Shown: positions 16,610-25,913, numbered from the stretch's first letter. The stretch is DNA of 64,000 nucleotides from Flavobacterium sp. SLB02 (GCF_009664855.1 NZ_CP045928.1:5178331-5242330); one strand, 5' to 3'. The notes: generated by a model from the sequence alone, not told the origin. Made by a program: numbers and translations.

Positions 16610-18037
16610 CTATACTTGAATACGTTTCCATTTCCCTCTCTTATAAAAGAAAATACTCGCCAATGTTATTGCAGTTTCTGCAACCGGAATTGCGATAAAA
16701 ACTCCTGTTGGTCCCATATTAAAATGTTTGGCCAATACATAGGCTAACGGAATTTGGAACAACCAAAAACCAAAGAAATTAATTCCGGTTGGTGTCCAGG
16801 TATCTCCTGCCCCATTGAATGTGTTGATCAAAACCATTCCGATTCCGTAAAAGATAAATCCGATACTCATAATCTGTAAGGCTTCGACGGCTATTGTTTT
16901 TACCAATTCATCATTGGTAAAAAACGAAATAATGTATTTACCAAAACACAATACAATTACCATAATGGTCGCCATAAAAATGACATTGTATCTCGCGGTT
17001 GTATAAACTGATTTTTCGGCACGATCGATTTGTTTTGCTCCTAAGTTTTGTCCCACCAAAGTAGCTGCGGCATTACTTAATCCCCAAGCCGGAAGAATAA
17101 AAAACATCATAATTCTAAGCGCAGTCTGATATCCAGCCGATCCGTGATCTCCACCTGTTGTTGCAACCAATTGCGCCAGAAAAATCCAGCTGCAAGAAGC
17201 AATAACGAATTGTAAAACTCCCGGAGCAGCAATTTTTACTAATGCTTTTATCTGATGAAAATCCGGAATGAAATAAGAAAGTTTAATTTTTAAAGCTCCA
17301 TTGCCAAAAAACAAATGAAATACCTGATACAATACTCCAATACTTCTTCCTAAAGTGGTGGCGATTGCTGCACCGGTTAAGCCAAAAGCAGGAATTGGAC
17401 CGAAACCGTTAATTAGTATCGGACATAAAACAATATTTAAAATATTGGCTAACCAAAGACTTTTCATGGCAATTGCTGCGTTACCTGCTCCGCGAAATAT
17501 TCCGTTAATTAAGAATAAAAGCATTATACATAAACTTCCGCCAATCATAATTTGCGTAAAAATGTAACCATGTTCTGCTGCTTCCTGAGAGGCACCCATT
17601 AACATCAGAATTTCTTTGGCATAAATAACTCCAAAAAGACTAATGATGCAATTGATCACAAAAGCAATAATAATAGCCTGCATCCCTGCTTTTGCCGCGG
17701 CAACAGGATCTTTTTCACCAATACGTCTTGCTACAACTGCTGTGGCAGCCATACTCATACCTATTGCAACTGAATATATAATAGCAAGTACAGATTCTGT
17801 TAAACCAACCGTTTGAATGGCAAAACTACTGTGCTCTAAATGTCCAACGAAATATAAATCGACCAAGGCAAAAACAGATTCCATCATCATTTCTAAAACC
17901 ATCGGGATGGCTAATAGAATAACGGCTTTTTTGATGCTTCCTACGGTATAATCAAAAGATTCGTCTCCTTTGATTGCTTGTTTTAAAGTGGTGAAAATCT
18001 TAGAAAATAAACTTTTCTGTATTGTTGTTTCTGTCAT
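16610..18037 (-). CDS. MATE-family multidrug efflux protein (NorM-like)
   Basis: A 475-residue integral membrane protein with about twelve transmembrane helices in two homologous halves. Typical MATE features are the early AIPMVLEMMMESVFALVDLYFVGHL, ARRIGEKDPVAAAK between helices 2 and 3, and the mirrored VGQNLGAKQIDRAEKSV in the second half. It would export cationic compounds in exchange for Na+ or H+. The N-terminal 30 or so residues are a cytosolic extension. It is alone on this strand, with a terminator at its 3' end and 172 bp of plain AT-rich DNA upstream. Confidence 0.9.
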   Translation of the reverse strand: MTETTIQKSLFSKIFTTLKQAIKGDESFDYTVGSIKKAVILLAIPMVLEMMMESVFALVDLYFVGHLEHSSFAIQTVGLTESVLAIIYSVAIGMSMAATAVVARRIGEKDPVAAAKAGMQAIIIAFVINCIISLFGVIYAKEILMLMGASQEAAEHGYIFTQIMIGGSLCIMLLFLINGIFRGAGNAAIAMKSLWLANILNIVLCPILINGFGPIPAFGLTGAAIATTLGRSIGVLYQVFHLFFGNGALKIKLSYFIPDFHQIKALVKIAAPGVLQFVIASCSWIFLAQLVATTGGDHGSAGYQTALRIMMFFILPAWGLSNAAATLVGQNLGAKQIDRAEKSVYTTARYNVIFMATIMVIVLCFGKYIISFFTNDELVKTIAVEALQIMSIGFIFYGIGMVLINTFNGAGDTWTPTGINFFGFWLFQIPLAYVLAKHFNMGPTGVFIAIPVAETAITLASIFFYKRGKWKRIQV

Positions 18038-18209
18038 GATAAGTTAGGATAAATGATAATATTAGTCCAGAATCAATGATCTGAACTGAAGAAAAATAAA
18101 CGTAAGTATCCTAATTATTCAAGAAAATAAAATAGGATTAGGCAGAAACAATCATAAATTGTAGTTTTTTAAGAGGATAAATATAAGTAATATTTTTTAG
18201 TGAGAAATA

Positions 18210-19409
18210 CTAATCCAATAACTTTTTGCTTACACGGCTGCTGGCAATTAAAGAAGCCACAAAACCAAGTGATACAATTGTTCCCATCACTATAAGTACG
18301 TTTTCAAGATTGAAAACTACCGGATATGCCAGGGTTGGCGTGATCATAATAAGTTCGTATCGTTGTTGTAACAATACTAGAATGATACCGAGAACAAGGC
18401 CAATTATACCTCCAAAAACGCTTAACAAAGTTCCCTGAAGCAGGAATATTTTCCGTAAACTATTGATTTCTGTTCCAAGATTAAAAAGGGTTTTAAGATT
18501 TCCTTTCTTTTCTAAAATCATCATGATCAATGCTCCCACTAAATTGAAAAGTGCCACAATAATCACCAAAGTAAAAATCAGGTAAACCACTATGTTTTCT
18601 GTATTCAGCATTTTATACAAGGACTCATTAAGTTGTGCCCTGTTTTTTATTGTAATTTTATTATTGAAAATAGCATTCAGTTTAGTACTAATAGCGCTTT
18701 CATTTGCTCCATCTTTCAGATTAAATTCGATTCCTGAAATTTGATTCGGCTTGTACATTAATAATTCCTGCGCTAAGCCCAAATCTGCAAAAATATATTT
18801 TGAATCTAAATCTTCACTGATCGAATAAATCCCAACTGGTAAAACATCTGTTTTATTAAATGCTTCTTCGGGATTTTCGATTGCTCCTTTTCCCGGTTTT
18901 GGCGCAAATATTTGCAAAGGGTTTTCGAAATCAAGAATTCCCATCGAGAAATCCTGAGCTATTCCGTAGCCAATAACAACCTGATAAGTGTCCGGTTTGA
19001 GCCAATCTCCGTTAAAGAGTTTTTTTTTGATATCGTTAACTACGGGATAGTTTCGATCGACACCTTTTAGATAAGTAACCTGCTGTTTGTCTTTAAACAA
19101 AAACAAAACACGTTCTTCGATAATTTTAGTATACAAAACAACCCCGTCAATCTTTTTAATTTGATTTTCCTGATCGGGTGTAATCAAAAACGATTTTCCG
19201 TAAGTACTGGTAATTTTTAGATCGGGATCTATTTCGTTTGTAAACGAAAGACTAAAAACCTTTAATCCGCTAAAAACAGATAAAACCACAAACAAAGCCA
19301 TTGTGCCAACAATAATTCCCATGCTGGCAATGCGATTAATAATATTGATAGCATTGTTTTTGCTTCTGCTAAAAATATAACGTTTGGCTATGTAAAGGGG
19401 GAAATTCAA
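18210..19409 (-). CDS. FtsX-like permease, LolC/LolE-type lipoprotein-releasing subunit
   Basis: A 399-residue protein with one N-terminal membrane helix (about 24-46, ASMGIIVGTMALFVVLSVFSG), a large periplasmic MacB-like domain and three C-terminal helices (about 275-390). The start FPLYIAKRYIFSRSKNNAINIINRIA is characteristic of LolC/E. With a LolD ATPase it would extract lipoproteins from the inner membrane. No ATPase gene is adjacent. It begins one base after the rbfA stop, so the two are cotranscribed, a pairing common in Flavobacteriaceae. Confidence 0.88.
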   Translation of the reverse strand: MNFPLYIAKRYIFSRSKNNAINIINRIASMGIIVGTMALFVVLSVFSGLKVFSLSFTNEIDPDLKITSTYGKSFLITPDQENQIKKIDGVVLYTKIIEERVLFLFKDKQQVTYLKGVDRNYPVVNDIKKKLFNGDWLKPDTYQVVIGYGIAQDFSMGILDFENPLQIFAPKPGKGAIENPEEAFNKTDVLPVGIYSISEDLDSKYIFADLGLAQELLMYKPNQISGIEFNLKDGANESAISTKLNAIFNNKITIKNRAQLNESLYKMLNTENIVVYLIFTLVIIVALFNLVGALIMMILEKKGNLKTLFNLGTEINSLRKIFLLQGTLLSVFGGIIGLVLGIILVLLQQRYELIMITPTLAYPVVFNLENVLIVMGTIVSLGFVASLIASSRVSKKLLD

Positions 19410-19410
19410 T

Positions 19411-19803
19411 TTATGATTTTCTTCTTTTTTCTAAAAGATCACGATTTTCGATTGGGTTTTCTCTGTTTGATAATGCGTTATCAATTTTTTCGATATAATC
19501 AAGAGAGTCATCGATAAAGAATACCAGATTTGGTACACGACGCAATTGTAAACGAACACGTTGTGATAAATCGTGCTTAATTAGAGTTGAGTTTGATTTT
19601 ATACCTTCTAAAGTTTCTTTGGCTTTGTCCTGAGGAAAAATGCTTAAATACACTGTTGCTACAGATAAATCTGAAGTAACACTAACTTTGGATACCGAAA
19701 TTACCAAATTAGTAATTCCGTTTTTTCTCACTTCACCTTGCAAAATATCAACCAGATCTTTCTGGATGACACCGCCGATTTTTTTCTGTCTATTTGTTTC
19801 CAT
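19411..19803 (-). CDS. rbfA: Ribosome-binding factor A
   Basis: A 130-residue KH-fold protein that helps mature the 5' end of 16S rRNA in the 30S subunit. It has the RbfA order: RQKKIGGVIQKDLVDIL at the N-terminus, VSVTSDLSVATVYLSIF in the middle, and LRRVPNLVFFIDDSLDY near the C-terminus. The C-terminal tail is basic. A very good promoter ends only 4 bases before the ATG, so the transcript may be almost leaderless. The LolCE-type gene follows with one base between. Confidence 0.93.
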   Translation of the reverse strand: METNRQKKIGGVIQKDLVDILQGEVRKNGITNLVISVSKVSVTSDLSVATVYLSIFPQDKAKETLEGIKSNSTLIKHDLSQRVRLQLRRVPNLVFFIDDSLDYIEKIDNALSNRENPIENRDLLEKRRKS

Positions 19804-19807
19804 AGTG

Positions 19808-19840
19808 CAAAAATACTATTTTAAATTTCAATCGATACAA
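19808..19840 (-). promoter_or_regulatory. Predicted rbfA promoter (TTG-N22-TATTTTTG)
   Basis: On the minus strand a TTG (19840-19838) precedes TATTTTTG (19815-19808) by 22 bases. The -7 box ends 4 bases upstream of the ATG, which places the expected start of transcription at or next to the start codon. Confidence 0.6.
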
Positions 19841-20042
19841 TTTCAAATGAACAATAGAATGATTTTTATCTTCTAATGTGGTTTATCCTTTATAAAGTTA
19901 CAATTTCGATCGTCAATTTCAAGAAAAACATAAAAACTGAGGTCTTTAAAATTAAACTAAACGATATCTCATAGCTGATAAAAATCATGTTATTTATAAG
20001 AAAAATGATACATATTCGATATAACCTTAAAACATATCAATT

Positions 20043-20462
20043 ATGAAAAAAAGAGAACCAATTAGTCATATCATGACTAAATGCGTCGTAACGGTAAACG
20101 AAAATGACGGACTTAGAAAAGTAGTTGAAAAGCTAAAAAAACATAACATTCGCCACATCCCAATTGTGAGGGGCAAAGATGTCGTTGGAATTATTAGCCG
20201 AACTGATATTAACAGATTAACTTTGGGCGCTTTGTTCGAAGCGCAGGAAGGTGCTGATGAGGCCATTCTGGATATGTTGACCATTGCTCAGGTCATGACA
20301 TCAAAACCAAAAACAATATCATCTGATACTATTATAAAAGATTCGGCACAAATTTTTGTGAACGAAGAATTTCACGCTCTTCCGGTAGTGAATAACGGAG
20401 AACTAAAAGGTATCGTTACTACAACCGATATTTTAAAGTACTTTTTAGAACAATATGATTAA
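20043..20462 (+). CDS. CBS-domain pair protein
   Basis: A 139-residue protein made of two CBS motifs and nothing else. The first spans about residues 6-62 (HIMTKCVVTVNENDGLRKVV ... VGIISRTDINRL), the second about 78-137 (VMTSKPKTISSDTIIKDSA ... GIVTTTDILKYF). Stand-alone CBS pairs dimerise and bind adenine nucleotides as energy sensors. The partner is unknown. It is a single-gene unit with 239 bp of AT-rich DNA upstream and a strong shared terminator downstream. Confidence 0.9.
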   Translation: MKKREPISHIMTKCVVTVNENDGLRKVVEKLKKHNIRHIPIVRGKDVVGIISRTDINRLTLGALFEAQEGADEAILDMLTIAQVMTSKPKTISSDTIIKDSAQIFVNEEFHALPVVNNGELKGIVTTTDILKYFLEQYD

Positions 20463-20480
20463 CCAAAAAAACAACCCACA

Positions 20481-20510
20481 AAAAAGGGAGCTAATTTAGC
20501 TCCCTTTTTT
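20481..20510. terminator. Bidirectional terminator between the CBS and EnvC-like genes
   Basis: AAAAAGGGAGCTAA pairs with TTAGCTCCCTTTTT around a two-base loop. A-runs and T-runs allow termination in both directions. It ends next to the stop codon of the EnvC-like gene. Confidence 0.9.
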
Positions 20511-20511
20511 A

Positions 20512-21795
20512 TTATCTATTTTGCAACCATCCCTCAGGATTGTTATTTGATGTATTTTGAATAATCAAAAACTTAATAATTGTTTTTCCAGTGTCTCCAC
20601 TTGTTCTTACTTTTCCAAGAACTTGTTTCACTTTTACTTTGTCACCTTGCTCAACAGATACCGAACTTAGGTTTTGATATACTGTAAAGTAATCTCCATG
20701 CTGAATAAAAACAGCTCTGTTTACAGGAGACAAGGCTATAACTTTTGATACTACTCCTTCAAATACAGCACGTGCACTTGCTCCTTGTTCTGTAGTAATC
20801 TCTACTCCGGAATTATGAACCGTAAGTGTTGGATATAGCGGATGCGGCTGATCTCCGTAACCAAGAGATATAAATCCTTTCTCTACCGGCCAAGGCAGTT
20901 TCCCTCTGTTGGCTTTAAAATCGGCAGCTAAAATTTTCCCTTCCGGTGTTAATGTAATTCTATCTGATGAATAACTTTTAGGGGATGACGCTTCTGCTTT
21001 CTCTGCTTCGCTGGCTTTACCTTCTGCGATTCTTTTACGTCTTTCTTCTTCGGCTCTTTTATTTGCTAATCTAATTTGTTCACGGATAAGCTCCTTAATT
21101 TTAGCGTCGATTTTTCTCGATTCCTGTTGTTTTGCTTTTGTATCGGCAATAATTTTACTCTTATCTTTTTTAATTGAGTTAACTAATTTTTGCTGTTCCT
21201 GCTTTTCAACTTCTAAGCTCTGTTTCTCTTTTTTATTTTCTGCAATAATTTTTTTCTTAACCTGTCTTTGTCCATCCAATTTAGCATTGTAATCAACTAA
21301 TTGAGCGGTTTTTGATTGAATTTCTAAACCTTGATTCTTTCTGAAATTCGTATATTGTTTTAAATATTGTGCTCTTTTATAAGCTTGTAAAAAGCTTTCT
21401 GATGATAAAATAAACATGGCCCGGCTTTGCTCAGATCTGCTTTTATATGATTTCAGAATCATTTTTGCATAATCTGCTTTTAATACCTCAAGTTCTTTTT
21501 TTAATTTATTAACCTTAACCTGGTTAATATACATATCGTTACTTAAAAGTTTTTCTTGTTTTGCTGTAGTATTTATCAGTTTCTCTTTCAGCTTAATTTT
21601 ATTCGCCTGAATCAAAAAAACATTTACTGCTGATTTTTCTTTTTTCTTTACAGACTGCAACATTTTTTCATTGTCTCTAATTTCCTGTTGAATCTGAGCT
21701 TTACGCTGTTCAAGTTTTTCTTGTTGCGAATCATCTTGCGCCCACATAAATGTAGTGGCACATATAAAAATTAGGCTTAGGAGAAATTTTGGCAT
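20512..21795 (-). CDS. EnvC/NlpD-like murein hydrolase activator (degenerate LytM domain)
   Basis: A 427-residue secreted protein: signal peptide (about 1-20, ending FMWAQ), a long Lys/Glu/Gln-rich coiled coil (about 20-270), then a C-terminal M23/LytM domain. The zinc motifs are degenerate. HNSGVE replaces the usual HxGxD, YQNL replaces the HxH (YAHL type), and the last strand FLIIQN lacks the usual His. It is therefore probably not a peptidase but an activator of amidases at division, as known for EnvC. I start at the ATG at 21795, because the upstream in-frame TTG is part of a -7 promoter box. It follows DUF4292 and TPR genes in the same direction. Confidence 0.87.
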   Translation of the reverse strand: MPKFLLSLIFICATTFMWAQDDSQQEKLEQRKAQIQQEIRDNEKMLQSVKKKEKSAVNVFLIQANKIKLKEKLINTTAKQEKLLSNDMYINQVKVNKLKKELEVLKADYAKMILKSYKSRSEQSRAMFILSSESFLQAYKRAQYLKQYTNFRKNQGLEIQSKTAQLVDYNAKLDGQRQVKKKIIAENKKEKQSLEVEKQEQQKLVNSIKKDKSKIIADTKAKQQESRKIDAKIKELIREQIRLANKRAEEERRKRIAEGKASEAEKAEASSPKSYSSDRITLTPEGKILAADFKANRGKLPWPVEKGFISLGYGDQPHPLYPTLTVHNSGVEITTEQGASARAVFEGVVSKVIALSPVNRAVFIQHGDYFTVYQNLSSVSVEQGDKVKVKQVLGKVRTSGDTGKTIIKFLIIQNTSNNNPEGWLQNR

Positions 21796-21813
21796 GTTTA
21801 TATTTTCTTTTTG

Positions 21814-21821
21814 CAAATTTA
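21814..21821 (-). promoter_or_regulatory. -7 box TAAATTTG overlapping the DUF4292 stop codon
   Basis: The TAA of the upstream gene forms the first three bases of TAAATTTG on the minus strand, 18 bases ahead of the EnvC-like ATG. A clear -33 TTG is missing, so an internal promoter is only plausible. Confidence 0.4.
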
Positions 21822-22601
21822 CTTAATTATAACTTTTTTATAACCACTTGGTACGCTATATGGAAAAGAAAGTTCTTCATTAAATGAAATATTATTGTAA
21901 TTCAAATTAATATTAGTTTTCCCTTTTGGCTGAATTGCATTAATTTCAATACTCGTTGGAAGTGTTCCCTGATTAAAAACTTTGCTGTCACCATAAGAAA
22001 TTTGTAACATTCTGTTTTCCGTAGGCTGCGAAATCTCTTCTTTTTGCAATAAATATTTATCTGCATCCAGGTAGAAAGATTTTTTTATGTTAGCCTCTTT
22101 TAGATCTTCTAACTTAAAAAGGTTGTCTACAATGGTCTGGGTATATTTTCCTTTTCTTAAATCGTCAAGTGCTTCTCCAACTAATAAATTCTGCACTTTG
22201 CTGTAATCTAATTCAGTTCCTAACCATTTACTTAAACTGGTAAAATCACCTTCGTAATAGGTACTGTTTATTTTTTCGTAATAACTTACTGTAGTTGGCG
22301 TTATTAAAGCTTTTGCCATTGTAATTCCCAGAAAACGAACACTTACTAAGATCTGTTTGTCTTTTTCGATTCTAATATCGGCTGTAACATTTTGACTTTG
22401 TTTTTCGTCAGCATATCTCGCGCTGGCTTTTATGTATAAAGTAGAAAAATCTAACTTATTGTCATAATGTTTCTCAACTGCTTTCTTATCTTCTTTTTTA
22501 ATAACTTCAGTGTTGCCGTTATTATTTTGTACCGCAACTGCCTTTGATTTACAAGAAACCATAAAAGCGGTCACTAATACTAGTGCTATATATTTTTTCA
22601 T
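21819..22601 (-). CDS. DUF4292 lipoprotein
   Basis: A 260-residue protein with a lipoprotein signal (AFMVSCKS, Cys at residue 17). The mature protein has LolA/LolB-like character: DFSTLYIKASARYADE, IRIEKDKQILVSVRFLGITMAKALITP, and a run of strands ending PFSVP-type, seen as FPYSVPSGYKK. I recognise it as DUF4292, a Bacteroidota family. A role in outer-membrane lipoprotein insertion has been suggested for LolB-like folds, but that is inference here. It sits 14 bp after the TPR gene and 23 bp before the EnvC-like ATG. Confidence 0.82.
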   Translation of the reverse strand: MKKYIALVLVTAFMVSCKSKAVAVQNNNGNTEVIKKEDKKAVEKHYDNKLDFSTLYIKASARYADEKQSQNVTADIRIEKDKQILVSVRFLGITMAKALITPTTVSYYEKINSTYYEGDFTSLSKWLGTELDYSKVQNLLVGEALDDLRKGKYTQTIVDNLFKLEDLKEANIKKSFYLDADKYLLQKEEISQPTENRMLQISYGDSKVFNQGTLPTSIEINAIQPKGKTNINLNYNNISFNEELSFPYSVPSGYKKVIIK

Positions 22602-22615
22602 CTGAATTTAGTCTT

Positions 22616-23968
22616 TTACTTTTTTTTCTTTAATAATTCATTTGCCTTCAAAAAGTATTCCTCTTTTTTCTTAGCATCTCCTAAACCATTGTATGCCTCT
22701 CCTAACTGAATATTAAAATTTGCTTCGAGCGTTTTATCATCAACTACATAATCGAGTCCCATTTCTAAAACGGTTTTTGCGTTTTTAAATTGTTGTAACT
22801 GATTGTTTCCTAAGCCGGCATAATAATAAAATTGTGGCTGACTAGGATATACGTCGATCATATTCATCGCTCTTTTTGTCATTGGTTCAAATTGTTTTGC
22901 TTGTGTGTAAGCTTCAAGCAACAGCAAATTAGTTTCACGATCTGTATCTGATTTTGATTTTAAATCTTTCTCATAATACTTAATCGCATTCTCAAACTGA
23001 CCTTTGCTATGATAAAATTTCCCTACTTCTTTTGCAACATCAATTTCTTTATCATTATCGAAATAAGCAATGGCTTTCTCTAAATCAGGAGCATATTGTG
23101 GATTTTTATTCACATAGATCAAAAATTCATTTAAAGTACGATGCTTAATTTTTGAATCAATTTTTGGACTTGATAAAATTACATTCATCGCCTTAATGGC
23201 TTTATCTGCCTGGTTTCCGTCTATATAAACTTTAAACAAGCTCACTTGCGCCCACTCTGATGTTGGAACTTCTTTTGCTAATTGTTTCGCAACTTCTAAA
23301 GCTTTGTCTGTTTCTTCTGCTTTTGAATACAAAAAAATCAGGTTGATATAATTCGCTTCTTCTTTTGGATTCTTTTTTATCTGATCAATCAGATTTGTGA
23401 TTTCGGCATTTTGATATTTTCCCTGAGATAAAATCTGCATTTTATAACGGTCGCGATCTTCTGATTTTCCGAATTTATCGTTCATTTCATTGATCGTTAC
23501 AAGTGCTTTGTCAAACTGATTTGTAATCATATAAAGTGAAATCAAATCATCTTTATATTCTTCATCAAAAGCAATTATTTTCTGAATCGTTTCAATTGCC
23601 AAAGGATAGTTTTTAGTTTCATAACTTACATCGTAAATTCCTAACCAGTACCATTTGTTTTTTGGATCTAATTGTGTTGCTTTTTCAAACGAATCCTGCG
23701 CGTTTCTATAATCTTTTAAAGACAGGTAATTTTTTCCTAATTCAAAATATGCTACTGCATCATTAGGTTTTAGCTTAACGCATTTATCCAGCGATGCTAT
23801 TGCTTTATCATAATTTTCAATTCCTTTTTGTTTTAATGATTCATAAAAAGCATCCTGATATTCATCTGTTGCCATAGCAATATCTTCCGGTTCTGTTTGT
23901 GCCATAACCGAAATTGGATTGCCAAGCAAAACGAAAAATAAAATAACTATAACTCCTTTTTGTATCAT
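22616..23968 (-). CDS. Secreted TPR-repeat protein
   Basis: A 450-residue protein with a signal peptide (about 1-23, ending SVMAQ) followed by about ten TPR units. Examples: AVAYFELGKNYLSLKDYRNAQDSF, KWYWLGIYDVSYETKNYPLA and ANFNIQLGEAYNGLGDAKKKEEYF. Predicted to be a periplasmic protein-interaction scaffold. The gene order TPR - DUF4292 - EnvC-like suggests a shared envelope or division function, which is inferred. A near-consensus -7 (CATTTTTG) lies about 30 bases before the ATG on the minus strand. Confidence 0.85.
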   Translation of the reverse strand: MIQKGVIVILFFVLLGNPISVMAQTEPEDIAMATDEYQDAFYESLKQKGIENYDKAIASLDKCVKLKPNDAVAYFELGKNYLSLKDYRNAQDSFEKATQLDPKNKWYWLGIYDVSYETKNYPLAIETIQKIIAFDEEYKDDLISLYMITNQFDKALVTINEMNDKFGKSEDRDRYKMQILSQGKYQNAEITNLIDQIKKNPKEEANYINLIFLYSKAEETDKALEVAKQLAKEVPTSEWAQVSLFKVYIDGNQADKAIKAMNVILSSPKIDSKIKHRTLNEFLIYVNKNPQYAPDLEKAIAYFDNDKEIDVAKEVGKFYHSKGQFENAIKYYEKDLKSKSDTDRETNLLLLEAYTQAKQFEPMTKRAMNMIDVYPSQPQFYYYAGLGNNQLQQFKNAKTVLEMGLDYVVDDKTLEANFNIQLGEAYNGLGDAKKKEEYFLKANELLKKKK

Positions 23969-24041
23969 CTTTACAATTTAATTTTTAAACAAAAATGAAT
24001 CTTTTTGAGCCTACCGAATACAAATACTATAAATTAATCTT

Positions 24042-24110
24042 CAGCACGAATTTCACTAATTTGCACAAACTTTAATAGCTTAATTTAGTTTGTGAAATTC
24101 TTGTTGGTTT
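24042..24110. repeat. Degenerate inverted repeat related to 7064-7125
   Basis: CACGAATTTCAC and GTGAAATTC flank an AT-rich spacer holding ACAAACT/AGTTTGT. It is a diverged relative of the CGCCAC repeat upstream of the MMPL gene and lies between the TPR and nucleotidyltransferase genes. Confidence 0.45.
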
Positions 24111-24136
24111 TGTACTTGTGTTCTTTAAACTTATAT

Positions 24137-25153
24137 TTATTCTAAAACCGAATAATCACCAATGCTAATACTTGTAAACTTACCATCATAAACAACGTGA
24201 TTTCCTATCATAGCATTGTCTAAGTTAGCGTTTTTTATTTGAGAATAAGTTTGAACCAAACTATTTTTGATCGAACTATCGATAACGTGACATCCTTTTC
24301 CTATTGAAACATTTGGTCCTACTGTTGCATTTTTCAACACTACATTTTCACCAATATAACAAGGAGGGATAATGGTTGCGTTTTCTAACTTAACATCATA
24401 ATCTACAAGATGTTCTCCGTCATTGTGCAAGAATCCTAACATTCTGGAATTAGTTTCAACCGTAACATCTTTATTTCCACAATCCATCCATTCGTCAACG
24501 CTTCCGGTTTTAAAAACTTTACCGTTAGCCATCATGGCTTTAATCCCGTCGTTGATTTGGTATTCTCCACCATTCTGGATATTGTTATCCAAAACTCCCT
24601 GAAGTTCTTTTTTCAAATCGCCAACTTCTTTAAAATAATAGATTCCGATAACGGCTAAGTCGCTTACGAATTCCTTTGGTTTTTCAACTAATTCTATAAT
24701 TTCGTTATTCTGATTCAGTTTTACAACACCAAAAGCTTCCGGCTGATCTACTTGTTTTACCCAAATTACAGCATCAGCAGCAGGATCTAATTCAAAATCT
24801 GCTCTAATCAAAGTATCCGCGTAAGCGATAACTGCAGGACCGGACAAAGATTCTTTTGCACACATAATGGCATGACCTGTTCCTAATGGTAAATCCTGAC
24901 GATAGATCGAAGCTTTTGCTCCTAAACTTCCAGCCAATTCTTCTAAACTTGCTACAAGATCATCTCCAAAAAAAGCAGGATCTCCTAAAATAAAAGCAAC
25001 TTCTTCGATAGGTTCTTTTAATATTTTAGCAATGTCTTCGACTAAACGATGAACGATAGATTTTCCTGCAACAGGAATTAATGGTTTTGGAACTGTTAAA
25101 GTATGTGGCCTAAGTCTAGATCCTCGACCTGCCATTGGAACGATTATTTTCAT
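24137..25153 (-). CDS. Sugar-phosphate nucleotidyltransferase
   Basis: A 338-residue enzyme with an N-terminal NTP-transferase domain, MAGRGSRLRPHT (nucleotide loop) followed by KPLIPVAGKSIV with the usual Lys. A C-terminal left-handed beta-helix follows (about 250-335), seen as hexapeptide-like NATIIPPCYIGENVVLKNATVGPNVSI. It would make an NDP-sugar from a sugar-1-phosphate. TDP-glucose or UDP/GDP-sugar specificity cannot be told apart. The flippase and dut genes lie upstream on the same strand, separated by a repeat-rich gap of 276 bp. Confidence 0.85.
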   Translation of the reverse strand: MKIIVPMAGRGSRLRPHTLTVPKPLIPVAGKSIVHRLVEDIAKILKEPIEEVAFILGDPAFFGDDLVASLEELAGSLGAKASIYRQDLPLGTGHAIMCAKESLSGPAVIAYADTLIRADFELDPAADAVIWVKQVDQPEAFGVVKLNQNNEIIELVEKPKEFVSDLAVIGIYYFKEVGDLKKELQGVLDNNIQNGGEYQINDGIKAMMANGKVFKTGSVDEWMDCGNKDVTVETNSRMLGFLHNDGEHLVDYDVKLENATIIPPCYIGENVVLKNATVGPNVSIGKGCHVIDSSIKNSLVQTYSQIKNANLDNAMIGNHVVYDGKFTSISIGDYSVLE

Positions 25154-25221
25154 TTTGTCTTTTTTATTTTATTCGAAGATTTAAAAAATCCTCTTAGTTT
25201 GGTTATTTATTTTGTTTTGTT

Positions 25222-25439
25222 GCAAAGTATAGAAACTGATAACCTTGACTGCAACAGAAAACTATTTAACCGCAAAGTTCGCAATCCCGATAGCTATCGA
25301 GATACGCAAAGTTCGCTAGGTTTATTCATTTCATTTTTAAGGTCGCAAAGAACTGAAACTGATAACTGCGACTGAAAACTATTTTAACCGCAAAGTACAG
25401 AAACTGATTACTGTGACTGCGACTGAAAACTATTTAACT
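25222..25439. repeat. Three direct repeats of ~45-50 bp at the dut 3' end
   Basis: Three copies of a unit running from GCAAAG through AGAAACTGAT to GAAAACTATTTTAAC lie at about 25222-25271, 25345-25389 and 25390-25439. The third ends inside dut and includes its last codons and stop (TAG on the minus strand). The first two are therefore likely duplicates of the dut tail and trailer. The 276-bp gap 25154-25429 holds nothing else except palindrome copy 2. Confidence 0.65.
25284..25303. repeat. Palindrome CCCGATAGCTATCG, copy 2
   Basis: ATCCCGATAGCTATCGAGAT has one mismatch in an otherwise symmetric 20-mer. It is inserted between the first and second dut-tail repeats. Confidence 0.65.
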
Positions 25440-25864
25440 CCAGTACTTCCAAAACCGCCTTCGCCTCTTGATGTTTCAGAAAGTTCTGCAACTTCAATCC
25501 ATTCTGCTCTTTCGTGTTTGGCAATAATTAATTGTGCAATTCGTTCTCCGTTTTCGATTATGAATTCTTCATTTGATAAATTTACTAAAATTACACCTAT
25601 TTCTCCTCTATAATCGGCATCGACTGTTCCCGGAGAATTTAAAACTGTAACTCCTTTTTTGGCTGCTAATCCGCTTCTTGGTCGAACCTGTGCTTCGTAA
25701 CCTATTGGTAATTCAATAAAAAGTCCTGTTTTTACAATGGTTCTTTCTAAAGGTTTTAATGTTATAGAGTCTGTTAAATTCGCACGTAAATCCATTCCTG
25801 CCGAAGCAATTGTTTCGTAGTTTGGTAAAGCGTGTTGTGATTTATTGATAATTTGTATTTTCAT
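25430..25864 (-). CDS. dut: dUTP diphosphatase
   Basis: A 144-residue trimeric-type dUTPase that hydrolyses dUTP to dUMP and pyrophosphate, keeping uracil out of DNA and feeding dTMP synthesis. All five motifs are visible: [15 protein letters not shown], the uracil-binding [21 protein letters not shown], and the flexible C-terminal [10 protein letters not shown]. Length is normal. It begins about 50 bp after the flippase gene on the same strand, so cotranscription is likely. The 3' end overlaps a direct repeat. Confidence 0.95.
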   Translation of the reverse strand: MKIQIINKSQHALPNYETIASAGMDLRANLTDSITLKPLERTIVKTGLFIELPIGYEAQVRPRSGLAAKKGVTVLNSPGTVDADYRGEIGVILVNLSNEEFIIENGERIAQLIIAKHERAEWIEVAELSETSRGEGGFGSTGVK

Positions 25865-25913
25865 TTTTTATTTTAAAACATTAAAATCAAATTGAGTTTA
25901 TTAAAACTCAATT

